Assembly (NCBI RefSeq): GCF_029525575.1
Contig: NZ_JAPDIA010000009.1
Span: forward strand, 496,001-560,000
Direction: 5' to 3'
From: Cohnella rhizosphaerae
GTDB lineage: Bacteria; Bacillota; Bacilli; Paenibacillales; Paenibacillaceae
Length of the DNA stretch: 64,000 nucleotides
The position numbers were made by a program, and so were the translations under genes. Each line of letters begins with the position of its first letter. The stretch's first letter is position 1. Below, piece by piece: positions 1 to 9,530 of this stretch. The notes below the pieces were generated by a model. That model did no database searches. It was given only the letters and a program-made list of their open reading frames with translations, and had not been told where the DNA came from.

Positions 1-285
1 AACAAACGCCTCCCCCCGCGCCGCCAATCGGACCGCGAGAAATCTCAACCAGAAACAAACAAGCCACCTCGCCGCTCCGCGAACCGCGAAAAGTCTCAAC
101 CAGCAACAAACAAGCTACCTCGCCGCTCCGCGAACCGCGAAAAGTCTCAACCAGCAACAAACAAGCCCCCGCGCCGCCCCTCGGACCGCGAAAAGTCTCA
201 ACCAGCAACAAACAAGCCCCTGCGTCGCCCATCGGACCGTGAGAAGTCTCAACCAGCAACAAACAAGCCACCTCGGCCGCCCCGC
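1..285. repeat. 51-bp tandem repeat array A (at least 5 copies)
   Basis: The core TCTCAACCAG recurs at 43, 94, 145, 196 and 247, an exact 51-bp period. Each unit continues as CAACAAACAAGCC followed by a variable GC-rich stretch. The array starts at or before the window edge. No open frame with a credible start covers it, so it is treated as intergenic DNA. Its period matches two other repeat families in the window, and it shares the block CC(A/G)GCAACAA and a closing AGTCT with family C, so A and C may be divergent relatives. Confidence 0.9.
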
Positions 286-301
286 GGGCCGCTGGACGCA
301 T

Positions 302-349
302 AAAAAGGCAGGTCCGATACAGCCAGCGCGGCTCCGGACCTGCCTTTTT
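302..349. terminator. Bidirectional intrinsic terminator
   Basis: A perfect 15-bp inverted repeat (302-316 with 335-349) has an 18-nt loop. The arms start with AAAAAGGCAGG and end with CCTGCCTTTTT, so a T tract follows the stem on either strand. It lies just past the stop of the leftward FMN-binding protein gene. Confidence 0.85.
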
Positions 350-395
350 GAGGTTCAATGAAGTGACCGCTTCGGCAAATTCTACACGGGCGGGC

Positions 396-812
396 TCACG
401 CCGGACGCCAAGTCTGCTGCTCCCCGTCTTTCTCCGTGTACAGAATGAGCGTCGGCGCAAGCTTCAGGATGACGTAGTCCGGATCGTGCGGGCCGTCGAG
501 CCACTTTTTGAAGTAGCTTTTCCACACGTCCGACTTCAGCTCCTCGTCCGTGGAGATCGCCACCTCGCCCTGCACCTCGACGATCTCGCCCGGCCACAGC
601 CGGCCTTCGAGACCAAGGAGCAAGGATGCCTTCGGATTCGCCTCGAGCTCGTCGACCTTGTGCGTATCGCGGTGCGTCGCGAGCAGGATCGTCAGTCCGT
701 CGTTGAACACCTGCATATAGCGCAGCGAAGGCTGGCCGTCGTGGACGGTCGCGAACGCCCCGAACTTATATTTTTCGATCGCCTTTGTCAGCTTCTTTTC
801 CAGATCGCTCAT
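396..812 (-). CDS. Pyridoxamine 5'-phosphate oxidase family / general stress protein 26-like
   Basis: The 138-residue protein has the usual length of the small split-beta-barrel FMN-binding family. Visible family blocks are FGAFATVHDGQPSLRYM near the N-terminus, a central LLLGLEGR, VQGEVAIS, and the C-terminal HDPDYVILKL. Members bind flavin; several are general stress proteins of unknown substrate. The ATG at 812 is preceded by an AAGGGAG ribosome site at good spacing. It lies downstream of the LacI-type gene on the same strand and ends at the terminator at 302-349. The family call is firm, the substrate unknown. Confidence 0.85.
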   Translation of the reverse strand: MSDLEKKLTKAIEKYKFGAFATVHDGQPSLRYMQVFNDGLTILLATHRDTHKVDELEANPKASLLLGLEGRLWPGEIVEVQGEVAISTDEELKSDVWKSYFKKWLDGPHDPDYVILKLAPTLILYTEKDGEQQTWRPA

Positions 813-942
813 GCGAATCAGCTCCCTTCAAGTTTGGTCTCGATTATCGTACCCGGATCTTGGAATCGCCAACCATCAGCCGCCGGGCCTTATTCGCTGC
901 GATGTGACGGGCGAGGGCGATGCTGAACGAATCGGCAGCTCC

Positions 943-1969
943 TCAGCGTTCTTCCAGAGGCGGGGCGCAAGATTCGCGCGCGATAAACGCGCCGTAAATG
1001 GACAGCTTGGTCGGATTGCCGCCGTAGTCGATCTTGCGGATGAGGAAGTCCACGGCCTCGTAGCCCAGCTGCTCGCGCTGGACCTGGACCGTCGTGAGCG
1101 GCGGCTTCGCGCGGGCGGCCTCTTCGATATCGTCGAAGCCCGCCACGGACAGCTCCCCCGGGAATTCGGACGCCTGCCGCGGTCAACATCTCGATCAGAT
1201 TGACGGCGATGCGGTCGTTGGCGCAAAACCAAGCCGTCGGATAGCCGTCCAGCCCCTCCAGCCAGGCTTGTACTTCCGACGGCTGCGAGTGGAGCGTCGC
1301 GAGCGGCGCTTCGCCGGTCAGGCAGTATTTGTCGGGAATGGCGAGTCCGGCTTCGCTCATTGCCTGGCAGTAACCGAGCCAGCGCTCCATAAAGCTGCGG
1401 GTCATGCCGATCGCGCCGATAAATCCGATCTCGCGGTGGCCGAGGCCGATCAGGTACGACACGATGCGAAACGCCTCGGTCGTATTCGCGGTGACGACGG
1501 CGTCGAGCTTCAGCGTATCGTAGTCGTGATCGACGATGACGAGGGGCGCCCCGAGGTCCAGCAGACGGCGTACATATTTTTCGCGGAACACCCCGAGCAG
1601 CAGCAAGCCTTCGTACAGGGCCTGATGCCATTCTTGCGGAAGCAGCAGCGCTTCCTCCATTTGCTCCGTAATTTCGCATCGTAACGCCGCGCACCCGGTT
1701 TCCTTTGCCCGCCTGTCGATGGCCCAATAAATTTCCTTGTAGAAGCCCTGATCGTGCCTCAGATACTTCGGAATGAGAACGAGCAGGTTGCGCGTCCGCC
1801 TGCCTTCCTTATCTGTCCGCGCGCGGTAGCCGAGAAGGTTCGCGGTCTCGAAAACGCGGTCCCGCAGCGATTCGCTTACGCCGGATTTGCCGCTCAGGGC
1901 GAGCGATACGGCATTTTTAGAGACGCCGAGCGCATCCGCGATGGTTTGCATCGATACTTTTCCGTTCAT
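943..1969 (-). CDS. LacI-family transcriptional regulator (split by one frameshift)
   Basis: The N-terminus has the LacI helix-turn-helix (MQTIADALGVSKNAVSLALS, residues 6-25) and hinge, followed by a periplasmic-binding-protein-like effector domain (ANTTEAF, GLGHREIGFIGA, WFCANDRIAVNLIEML). The frame breaks at a C5 run at 1155-1159 on the plus strand. Removing one base joins RIPG to ELSVAGFDDIEEAARAKPPLTTV, the expected LacI C-terminal block, ending at 943. The restored protein is about 341 residues, normal for the family. It is divergent from the beta-mannosidase at 2118, so that gene is its likely target; a palindrome lies in the shared promoter region. Confidence 0.85.
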
Positions 1970-2000
1970 GGTCGCTCAGCCCTCGGATCGTTAGTGGCTT

Positions 2001-2029
2001 TTATTGCTTTACACTTTGAAGTTTGTCAA
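2001..2029 (-). promoter_or_regulatory. Candidate sigma-A promoter of the LacI-type gene
   Basis: On the minus strand TTGACA (2029-2024) is followed after 17 bases by CAATAA (2006-2001). It reads toward the regulator start at 1969, leaving about 25 nt of leader. Confidence 0.5.
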
Positions 2030-2041
2030 GCCGTTTGTCAA

Positions 2042-2070
2042 TTGATGCGCATTGGGCAATGCTCTATGAT
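2042..2070 (+). promoter_or_regulatory. Candidate beta-mannosidase promoter with an operator-like palindrome in the spacer
   Basis: TTGATG (2042-2047) and TATGAT (2065-2070) are separated by exactly 17 bases. Inside the spacer, GCATTG-GG-CAATGC (2049-2062) has perfect 6-bp arms around two bases. A palindrome between -35 and -10, next to a divergent LacI-type gene, is the expected layout for a repressor site. That the neighbouring regulator binds it is inference. Confidence 0.55.
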
Positions 2071-2117
2071 GGGGGCGAACGATGACGCACGAACGAGGAA
2101 CGGGGCGGAAGCTGGAG

Positions 2118-4858
2118 ATGAAGGAATGGCTGCTGAACGGCGAGAAGTGGGAAGTCAAAGGCTATTGGCCGTGGGTGCCGCTCAAGGTGAGCAGCATGGA
2201 GATCGGCCAGGAGCTGCTGGGCGTGACCGACTGGATGCCGGCGACGGTGCCGGGCGGCGTGCATGCGGAATTGCTGCGCGCGGGACTGATCGAGGACCCG
2301 TGGTTCGGCTTGAATAGCTGGAAGTGCGAATGGGTGGAAAACCGTTGGTGGGTATACCGCGCCTCCGTCGCTTGTCCGAAACCGGGGAGCGGGCGGACCG
2401 AGCTCGTGTTCAAGGGGCTCGACTATGAAGCGCAGGTGTTCGCGGACGGCAGGCTGCTCGGCGAGCACGAAGGCATGTACCACGAGGCGGTCTTCGACGT
2501 GACCGAGCTTGCGCGCGGACAGGAGCGAATGGAAGTGACCGTCATGTTCAAGCACGCCCCGGACGAGATGTCGCAGATCGGGATGACCTCGCGGACGCAT
2601 ACGCAAAAAAGCAGGTTCAACTATAAATGGGACTTCTCCACGCGGCTCGTCAATATCGGCATCTGGGACGACGTGCTGCTGCGCGTGCACGAGGCCTGGA
2701 CGCTCGACGACGTCTCGGTCGCGACGGACGCCGATCCGGACGCCGGGACGGGCGAGATTCTCGTGACGGCGGCGGTCCGCAGCTTCGCGGTGCGGGATGA
2801 TGCTGACGGGGGGCGGGGAGCGAGAGGCGGAAGAGAACGCCGAAGACGCAAAGGATAACGACGCGCAAACGCTGACGCTGCGCATTGACGTGACCGACCC
2901 GGAAGGTGTCTTCATCGCGCGCAGCGAAGCGCCGATCGGCGCGGACGGCAGGACGGGAGAGCTTCGTATCCCCATCGATCAGGTGAGACTGTGGCAGCCG
3001 AACGGTTACGGCGAGCAGCCGTTGTACGACGTGCGGCTGACGCTGCTTGAGGACGGGAGCGTCATGGACACGCGCGCGTTCAAGACGGGCATCCGTTCCC
3101 TCTCCTACGCGCAAAACGAGGAGAGTCCGGAAGATGCCCTGCCCTATACGTTCGTCGTGAACGGCAAGCGCATCTACGTCCGGGGCGTGAACATGACGCC
3201 GCTCGATCACCTGTACGGCAACGTGACGCCGGAGCAATACGAATATTACGTGCTTCTTATGAAACGTGCGGGCGTAAACCTGGTACGCGTGTGGGGCGGC
3301 GGCATTATCGAAAAAGCGTGTTTTTACGAGCTTTGCGACCGCCACGGTCTTCTGGTATGGCAGGAGTTCATCCAGTCGAGCTCGGGCATCGACAACGTTC
3401 CTTCGAAGCGCTCGGCGTTCCTCGAGCTGATCGCGCTGACCGCCGCGAGCGCCTTGAAGGCGAAGCGCAATCATGTGTCGCTGACCGTCTGGAGCGGCGG
3501 CAACGAGCTGATGAGCGAGCCTAACTTGCCTTCGACCTGCGAGGACGCGAATCTGGCGATGCTGAAGGCGCTCGTAGAGACAAACGATCCGCGCCGGCTT
3601 TTCCTGCCGACTTCGGCGTCGGGTCCGGTGCAGTACATTACGCCGGAGAAGGGCGTCAGCCACGACGTGCACGGCCATTGGAAATACCAGGGCAATCCGG
3701 GTCACTACGAGCTGTATTCGGACGTGGACAACTTGTTCCACAGCGAATTCGGCGTCGACGGCGTGAGCGCGGTCAAGAGTTTGAAAAAGTTTCTGCCGGC
3801 GTCCGAGCTGCGGCCGGTCTCGATGAACGACAGTCTCGTCTGGCGTCATCACGGCGAATGGTGGGACACGTACGATCGGGATATCGAGCTGTTCGGCGCG
3901 GAGGTCGCGTCCGAGATCGGCGTCTTCAGCCGCGCGAGCCAGTGGATTCAGGCCGAGGGGCTGCGCTACGTGCTGGAGGCGAACCGGCGGCGTCAATTCA
4001 GGAACAGCGGCAGCGTCATCTGGCAGTTGAACGAGCCGTACCCGAACGCCTCGAGCACAAGCCTGGTCGATTACTACGGCGAGAGCAAGATGGCCTATTA
4101 TTGGACGCTTCGGGCGTACGGCCCGTTCTTTGCGTCGGCGGAGTACAGGCGTCTGAATTTCCGGACCGGGGAAACGTTCGAGGTCAAGCTGTTCGCGGGC
4201 GCGCATTCGGCTACGGAAGGGTTGACGGTACGCAGCCGACTGCTCGGTATGGACGGCGAGCTGCTGCACGCGCAGTCGGACGCCGTCAGCGTCGACGGCG
4301 AGCACGCGGCGCATGCGGGCGACCTGCACGCGCTCGTGACGGAAGCGTTCGGTTCGCTGTTTCTGCTGCGGCTCGAGCTGTTCGATTCGGCGGGCGCGCT
4401 GCTGCATGCGAACGATTATTTTTCTCCGCGCTGGAGCGGGCTATTTATGCGCCTGCGCTGGCGATAGGCGACAGGGGGGCGTCTGGCGGCCACGCCGCTT
4501 GGCGATTGGATGGCGGAGGGCGATTGGATCTCGGAAGGCGACTGTGCGAAGGAAGAAAATGGGACGGCAGGGGGAGGGGCGGGCGGCGAAATTCGGCCGA
4601 GCGCGAGCCGGGCGGCTTGAAGCTGTCGCGCGGCGCTTCAGGCTCGCGAATTCGGGCGATCATGCGGCGCTGCACGTGCATGCGGAGGAGACCACGAACG
4701 GCTGGTGGATGGCGGCCGACGACCTGTACTTTACGTTGCTGCCAGGCGAGAGCCGGGAAGTGGTCGTCACCTGCTGGCGCAAGCGCGCGGGCGGATTCCT
4801 GGCCGGCGATACAGGCTTAACGGCGGCGCTGCCGGAGTTGATTTTCAAAAGCTTTTAA
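2118..4858 (+). CDS. GH2 beta-mannosidase (several frameshifts)
   Basis: The product should release terminal mannose from beta-mannosides. The N-terminal jelly-roll domain (WEVKGYWPWVPLKV, TVPGGVHAELLRAGLIEDP) and catalytic TIM barrel (YVRGVNMTPLDHLYGNVTP, RVWGGGIIEK, WSGGNELM, FHSEFGVDG, WQLNEPYPNASSTS) are those of GH2 beta-mannosidases; the E of GGNE is the probable acid/base and the E of SEFG the probable nucleophile. One extra G in the G6 run at 2808-2813 splits the gene. A stop at 4465 is probably false: the final Ig-like piece (LANSGDHAALHVHAEE to the stop at 4858) continues in another frame, needing changes near 4419-4423, 4472-4477 and 4570-4590. The start at 2118 (MKEWLLNGEKW) matches family N-termini better than 2082. 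Confidence 0.85.
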
Positions 4859-4926
4859 AATGTTGGCAGTGAGGACCTGTGCTCCCAAAGAACGCGACAT
4901 CCCAACAACTTCAGAAAAGGCCATTT

Positions 4927-5282
4927 GGACCGGCGCGAGGCTGTAAAGTAACTATTTGCCTCTACAGCACCTTATGGACCGGTTTGCGAGGCTGTAGCGT
5001 AACTTTTTGCCTCTACAGCACCCTATGGACCGGTTCGCGAGGCTGTAAAGTAACTTTTTGCCTCTACAGCACCCTATGGACCGGTTCGCGAGGCTGTAAA
5101 GTAACTATTTGCCTCTACAGCACCCTATGGACCGGTTCGCGAGGCTGTAAAGTAACTATTTGCCTCTACAGCACCCTATGGACCGGTTTGCGAGGCTGTA
5201 GCGTAACTTTTTGCCTCTACAGCACCATATGAACCGGTTCGCGAGGCTGTAAAGTAACTTTTTGCCTCTACAGCACCCTATG
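4927..5282. repeat. 51-bp tandem repeat array B1 (7 copies)
   Basis: GGACCGG-type unit starts fall at 4927, 4976, 5027, 5078, 5129, 5180 and 5231 (the last reads GAACCGG). The unit carries GCGAGGCTGTA, a TAACTTTTTGCC stretch and CTCTACAGC. The GCTGTA and TACAGC arms can pair around the T-rich centre, so each unit can form a hairpin. The array fills the gap between two convergent genes and runs into the 3' end of the AraC-type gene, where it supplies the last codons and stop. A 117-codon frame through it is only the translated repeat (17 codons per unit). Confidence 0.95.
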
Positions 5283-6210
5283 CCCCGCGCGATCACATCC
5301 CCTCACCCACGCGCCCCCCTCATCGGGAAGCTTCTCATAGGACGAACGGTATGCACGGGGCGCAAGTCCCGTTATTTTTTTGAACACATCGAGGAAGTGG
5401 CCCCTGTCCTGATAGCCGACCGACTCCGCGATCTCCTGAACGGACAGCCGCGTATGCCGCAGCAGCTCGCAGCCCCGCTCGATCCGCAGACGCTGGACAT
5501 ACGAGCTGAAGGTGAGTCCCGTCGCTTTGGCGAACAGCCGGTAAAAATGCCGTTCGCTCAAGCCGGCCGCCTCGGCTGCCCGCGCCGCCGTGATCGGCAA
5601 GGCGAGGGAGGCGCGAATGAAGGCGAGCGCGTCCTCGATGCCGCCAGCATGGCCTGTGCGCGTGTTTTCCGGCTCGTCCGCGAGTCTTCGTTCGATCTCC
5701 GTCAGCAGCACGACGAACAGCGCATAAATACGTGTCTGGTAACCTGTCCGCCGCCCCGCGAACTCCGCGTAGGCCGTCGAGAAAAAAGCTTCGAAGGCGC
5801 CCGTACGATCCTGCAATTTCCGCCAGCCGCCGTCTCCCGGCGCAAGGTCCAGACAGGACAGCGCGCGCTCAAGCCGATCGAGTCCCGGGAAGCCGCGCAG
5901 CGCTTCGGCCATGCGTTCGGCCTCGAAGATAAAATTGTATACGACAAGCGGCTTGCCGGCGTTCGCCGAGCTGGGGCGGAACACATGCGAGGCCCCCAAC
6001 GGCAGCGTGAACAGGTCTCCGCGGCGAACGCGCAGCCGCTCTTCTCCGATGTATTGATGCCCCTCGCCTTCGCCGACGTAGCTGATCTCCGTAAACTCGT
6101 GGGCATGGTAACCAATCTCGTACGATTCGGAAACGCGATTGATGTAGAACGGCAGCTCCCCGTCAAAAAAAGATGTGGGAGGGCGTTACTTCGATTCTCT
6201 GCTTGATCAT
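5268..6210 (-). CDS. AraC-family transcriptional regulator (one frameshift)
   Basis: The N-terminal cupin domain is recognisable once the T7 run (plus-strand A7, 6165-6171) is read as six: MIKQRIEVTPSHIFF joins DGELPFYINRV, then GYHAHEFTEISYVGEGEG and RRGDLFTLPLGASHVF. The C-terminal part has two AraC helix-turn-helix motifs (AARAAEAAGLSERHFYRLFA and IAESVGYQDRGHFLDVFKK). The start at 6210 has a GGGAG ribosome site. It is divergent from the rhamnosidase gene, which it probably controls in response to a sugar. The last residues (HRVL, stop) are encoded by the terminal unit of repeat array B1. Confidence 0.85.
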
Positions 6211-6448
6211 CGCGCGACAGCTCCCGCTATATCGATTTGCGCCGGCCAGCCCGATCCCCTGATGTCGTGAAGGCGATGCGTCTTCCGCACCTCCGCGCAT
6301 GCCGGCGAACCGCGCCATCCTTTCAACTGCTTATGATGGCAGGATACACCGTCTAGATGGCACGATCAACCCTTTTCTTGCGTGGTCGCGCGGCTACAAT
6401 GAAGGATAGGAACACATACGGCCGGAGGCCGGGGATGGAGGCAGCGCG

Positions 6449-9323
6449 ATGGCAGGCAGGAATTGGAACGCTTCGTGGATTTGGGGAGGACAAGAGGAGA
6501 GTCCGCGCAACGAGTGGCGGTGCTTCCGGGGGAAGCTTCGACGCGCCTGCGTCGGTCGAGGGACCGGCCATGCTTCATATAACGGCGGATTCGCGATACG
6601 TACTGTTCGTGAACGGCGAGCAAGTGGGGAGAGGCCCCGTGCGCTCCTGGCCGAAGGAGCAGTTTTACGATTCGTACGACATCGGCGGGCAGCTGCGCCC
6701 GGGCGTCCGCAATACGATCGCGGTGCTGGTGCTTCATTTCGGCGTGTCGAACTTTTATTACTTGCGCGGACGCGGCGGGCTGATCGCCGAGATCGAAGCC
6801 GATGGCCGCACGCTTGCGGCGACGGATGCCGCATGGCGGACGGAGCGGCTGGGCGGACAGCGTTCCAATTCCCCTCGGATGGCCTGCCAGCAGGGATTCG
6901 GGGGAAGTCATCGACGCGCGCGAGCTGGCGGAAGACTGGGCCCTTCCGGCGTTCGACGACGGCGGCTGGGCGCAAGCCCGATCGATCGGACCAGCAGGCA
7001 CGGCGCCCTGGACCTCGCTCGTTCCGCGCGATATTCCTTTTTTGACGGAAGAAAAGCTGTATCCCGCCTCGATCCAGTCGCTTAGCCGGGTGAAGGCGCC
7101 CAAGTACGCAGCCGCGCTGGATCTGCGCAATCAAATGGTGCCCGAGAGCGTTAACCATGCGAACCCCGTCTCCTACTGCGGTTATGTGGCGACGATCCTC
7201 ACGCTCGAGACAAGCGGCGTCGTCACGCTCGGATTCCCGACCGGCGTACGGGGGGAGCGGCGTATGGGTCGACGGCGTCCTGCAAACCGAGTGGACGGGC
7301 GTACAGCCGGAGCGATATTACAGCTTGAACCTCGCTGCAGGCGAGCATCTGGTTCTTGTCGATATTACGAGCTCCGACCATGGCGGCAGCAGCCATTTCG
7401 CCATCGACAGCGAAGCGGCGTTCACGCTGCGCTCGCCGGCCGGCGACAAGGGCGTGCCGCTGGCGACGATCGGTACGTTCGACCAGTCCGAATACATCGA
7501 TCATCGCCCGGGCAGACGGATGCAGACGGACCATCCGGATTATCGGGCGCTGCCGGAAGCCGCGCCTACCGCCGCCGCGCTTGAAGCGTTCGCTTCCTGG
7601 GTCAAGCCGTTCGAGCCTTCGCTTTATACGGAGGAAAACGTGTTCGGATCTAACGTATGGCGGACGCTCGCCGAACGCAGGGCGGTGCCGAGATCCGTTC
7701 TGAACGCGATATTGCCGGTTCCCGAGCCGGGCGTCCTGCCCGTATTCGAGGACGGAGACTGCGAGCTCGTCATCGATCTGGGCGCGGAGCGCTCCGGGTT
7801 TATCGGCTTCGAGCTTGAAGCGCCCGCCGGTACGATCATCGATGCCTATGGCGTCGAATATATGAGAGAAGGCTACACGCAGCACACGTACGGGCTCGAC
7901 AACACGTTCCGCTATATTTGCCGCGAAGGCAGACAATCGTACGTGTCCCCCGTGCGCCGCGGTTTCCGGTACTTGTTCCTGACCGTCAGAGGCAATACCG
8001 CGCCGGTGAAGCTGCACGAGATTTATATCCGCCAGAGCACGTACCCGGTCGCGGAACAAGGCAGCTTCCGCTGCTCCGACGCGCTGCTGAACGCAACGTG
8101 GGAGATCAGCAGGCATACCACCAGATTGTGCATGGAGGACACGTTCGTCGACTGCCCGTCCTATGAACAGGTGTTCTGGGTGGGCGACAGCCGCAACGAG
8201 GCGTTGGTCAACTATTACGTTTTCGGCGAGACCGAGATCGTGGAGCGCTGCCTGAATCTCGTGCCGGGCTCGGCGGACGAGACGCCGCTTTATCTCGACC
8301 AGGTGCCGAGCGCATGGAGCAGCGTCATCCCGAACTGGACGTTCTTCTGGATTCTCGCTTGCCGGGAATATGCCGCGCATACGGGCAACGAAGCCTTCGC
8401 CGCCCGCATCTGGCCTGAGGTGAAGCACACGCTGACGCATTATTTAGAACACATCGACGACAGCGGCCTGCTGAACATGGCGGGCTGGAATCTGCTGGAC
8501 TGGGCGCCGATCGACCAGCCGAACGAAGGCATCGTCACCCACCAGAACCTGTTCCTCGTCAAGGCGCTTCGGGATTCGCGGGCGCTTGCCGCCGCGGCCG
8601 GCGCAACCGAAGAGGCAGACGCGTTCGCGGCGCGCGCCGACCTTCTGGCCGAGACGATCAACGCGGTATTGTGGGACGAGGAAAAGCGCGCTTATATCGA
8701 TTGCATCCACGCGGACGGGCGCCGTTCGGACGTATACAGCATGCAGACGCAGGTCGTCGCTTATCTGTGCGGGGTTGCGCAGGGCGAACGCGAAGCCGTC
8801 ATCGAAGGCTACCTGTCGTCCCCGCCGCCGGCTTTCGTACAGATCGGCAGCCCGTTTATGTCGTTCTTCTACTACGAGGCGCTCGAGAAGGCCGGCCGTC
8901 AAACGCTGATGCTCGACGACATCCGCCGCAATTACGGCCAGATGCTGCGCTACGATGCCACGACCTGTTGGGAGATGTATCCGAACTTTGCGGAAAACCG
9001 CAGCAACCCGGACATGCTGACCCGCAGCCATTGCCATGCATGGTCGGCGGCGCCGGGCTATTTCCTGGGCTCGAGCATTCTCGGCGTCAAGCGGGGGAGC
9101 TGACGGGTGGCGAACCGTCGATATCGCGCCGCAGCCTTGCGATCTGACCTGGGCCGAAGGCGTCGTGCCGCTGCCGCAGGGCGGTCACATCGCGGTGAGC
9201 TGGGAGTTCGTCTCCGCCGGCAAGCTGAAGCTTAGAATCGAGGCGCCGGAGGATATCGAGGTGAACGTGACGCTGCCCGAAGGAATAGAAGGCGAAGTGA
9301 CGCAGGTTACGTATATGAGCTAA
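6449..9323 (+). CDS. GH78-type alpha-L-rhamnosidase (four frameshifts)
   Basis: The protein should cleave terminal alpha-L-rhamnose from plant glycans. It begins MAGRNWNASWIWGG, continues with a carbohydrate-binding region (ADSRYVLFVNGEQVGRGPVR) and a second beta domain, then an (alpha/alpha)6 barrel with DTFVDCPSYEQVFWVGDSRN and WNLLDWAPIDQPNEG, and a C-terminal beta domain (WEFVSAGKLKLRIEAP). The reading frame changes at G runs 6528-6532, 6900-6904, 7250-7255 and 9093-9097; one G too many at each restores continuous protein of about 957 residues. GGAGG sits 7 bases before ATG 6449. A -10-like TACAAT (6395-6400) lacks a good -35, as expected for an activator-dependent promoter. Confidence 0.85.
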
Positions 9324-9359
9324 GCAGGACGAAGATCGGGCGAAATACACAAGCAATGG

Positions 9360-9408
9360 GCTCTCCCCAAGATGCGCAATCGCATCGCCGGGAGAGCTTT
9401 TTATTTTA
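9360..9408 (+). terminator. Intrinsic terminator after the rhamnosidase gene
   Basis: GCTCTCCC (9360-9367) pairs with GGGAGAGC (9390-9397), with an inner GATGCG-CAAT-CGCATC hairpin. TTTTTATTTT follows. Confidence 0.85.
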
Positions 9409-9530
9409 GGCGCATCGTTTCGGAACGGATCTTCGGGGCCTACTTTCGACCGGCCGGTTTAAACCGGCCGCGGTTAGCCGACACTGCATAACACTCTGCA
9501 TCCACGTCAGCCTTCAGGGAGAGACGCGCA

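Noticed and set aside
2064-4407. Long minus-strand frames opposite the beta-mannosidase
   Set aside because: They are shadows of a GC-rich coding strand: Arg/His/Val-rich, without family motifs or ribosome sites.
4879-5232. A 117-codon repetitive protein
   Set aside because: It is the translation of the tandem DNA repeat; it has no ribosome site, and 51 bp keeps any frame open automatically.
6449-9323. Programmed ribosomal frameshifting in the rhamnosidase
   Set aside because: Four shifts of the same kind at plain G runs, seen equally in unrelated genes, fit sequence error far better than recoding.
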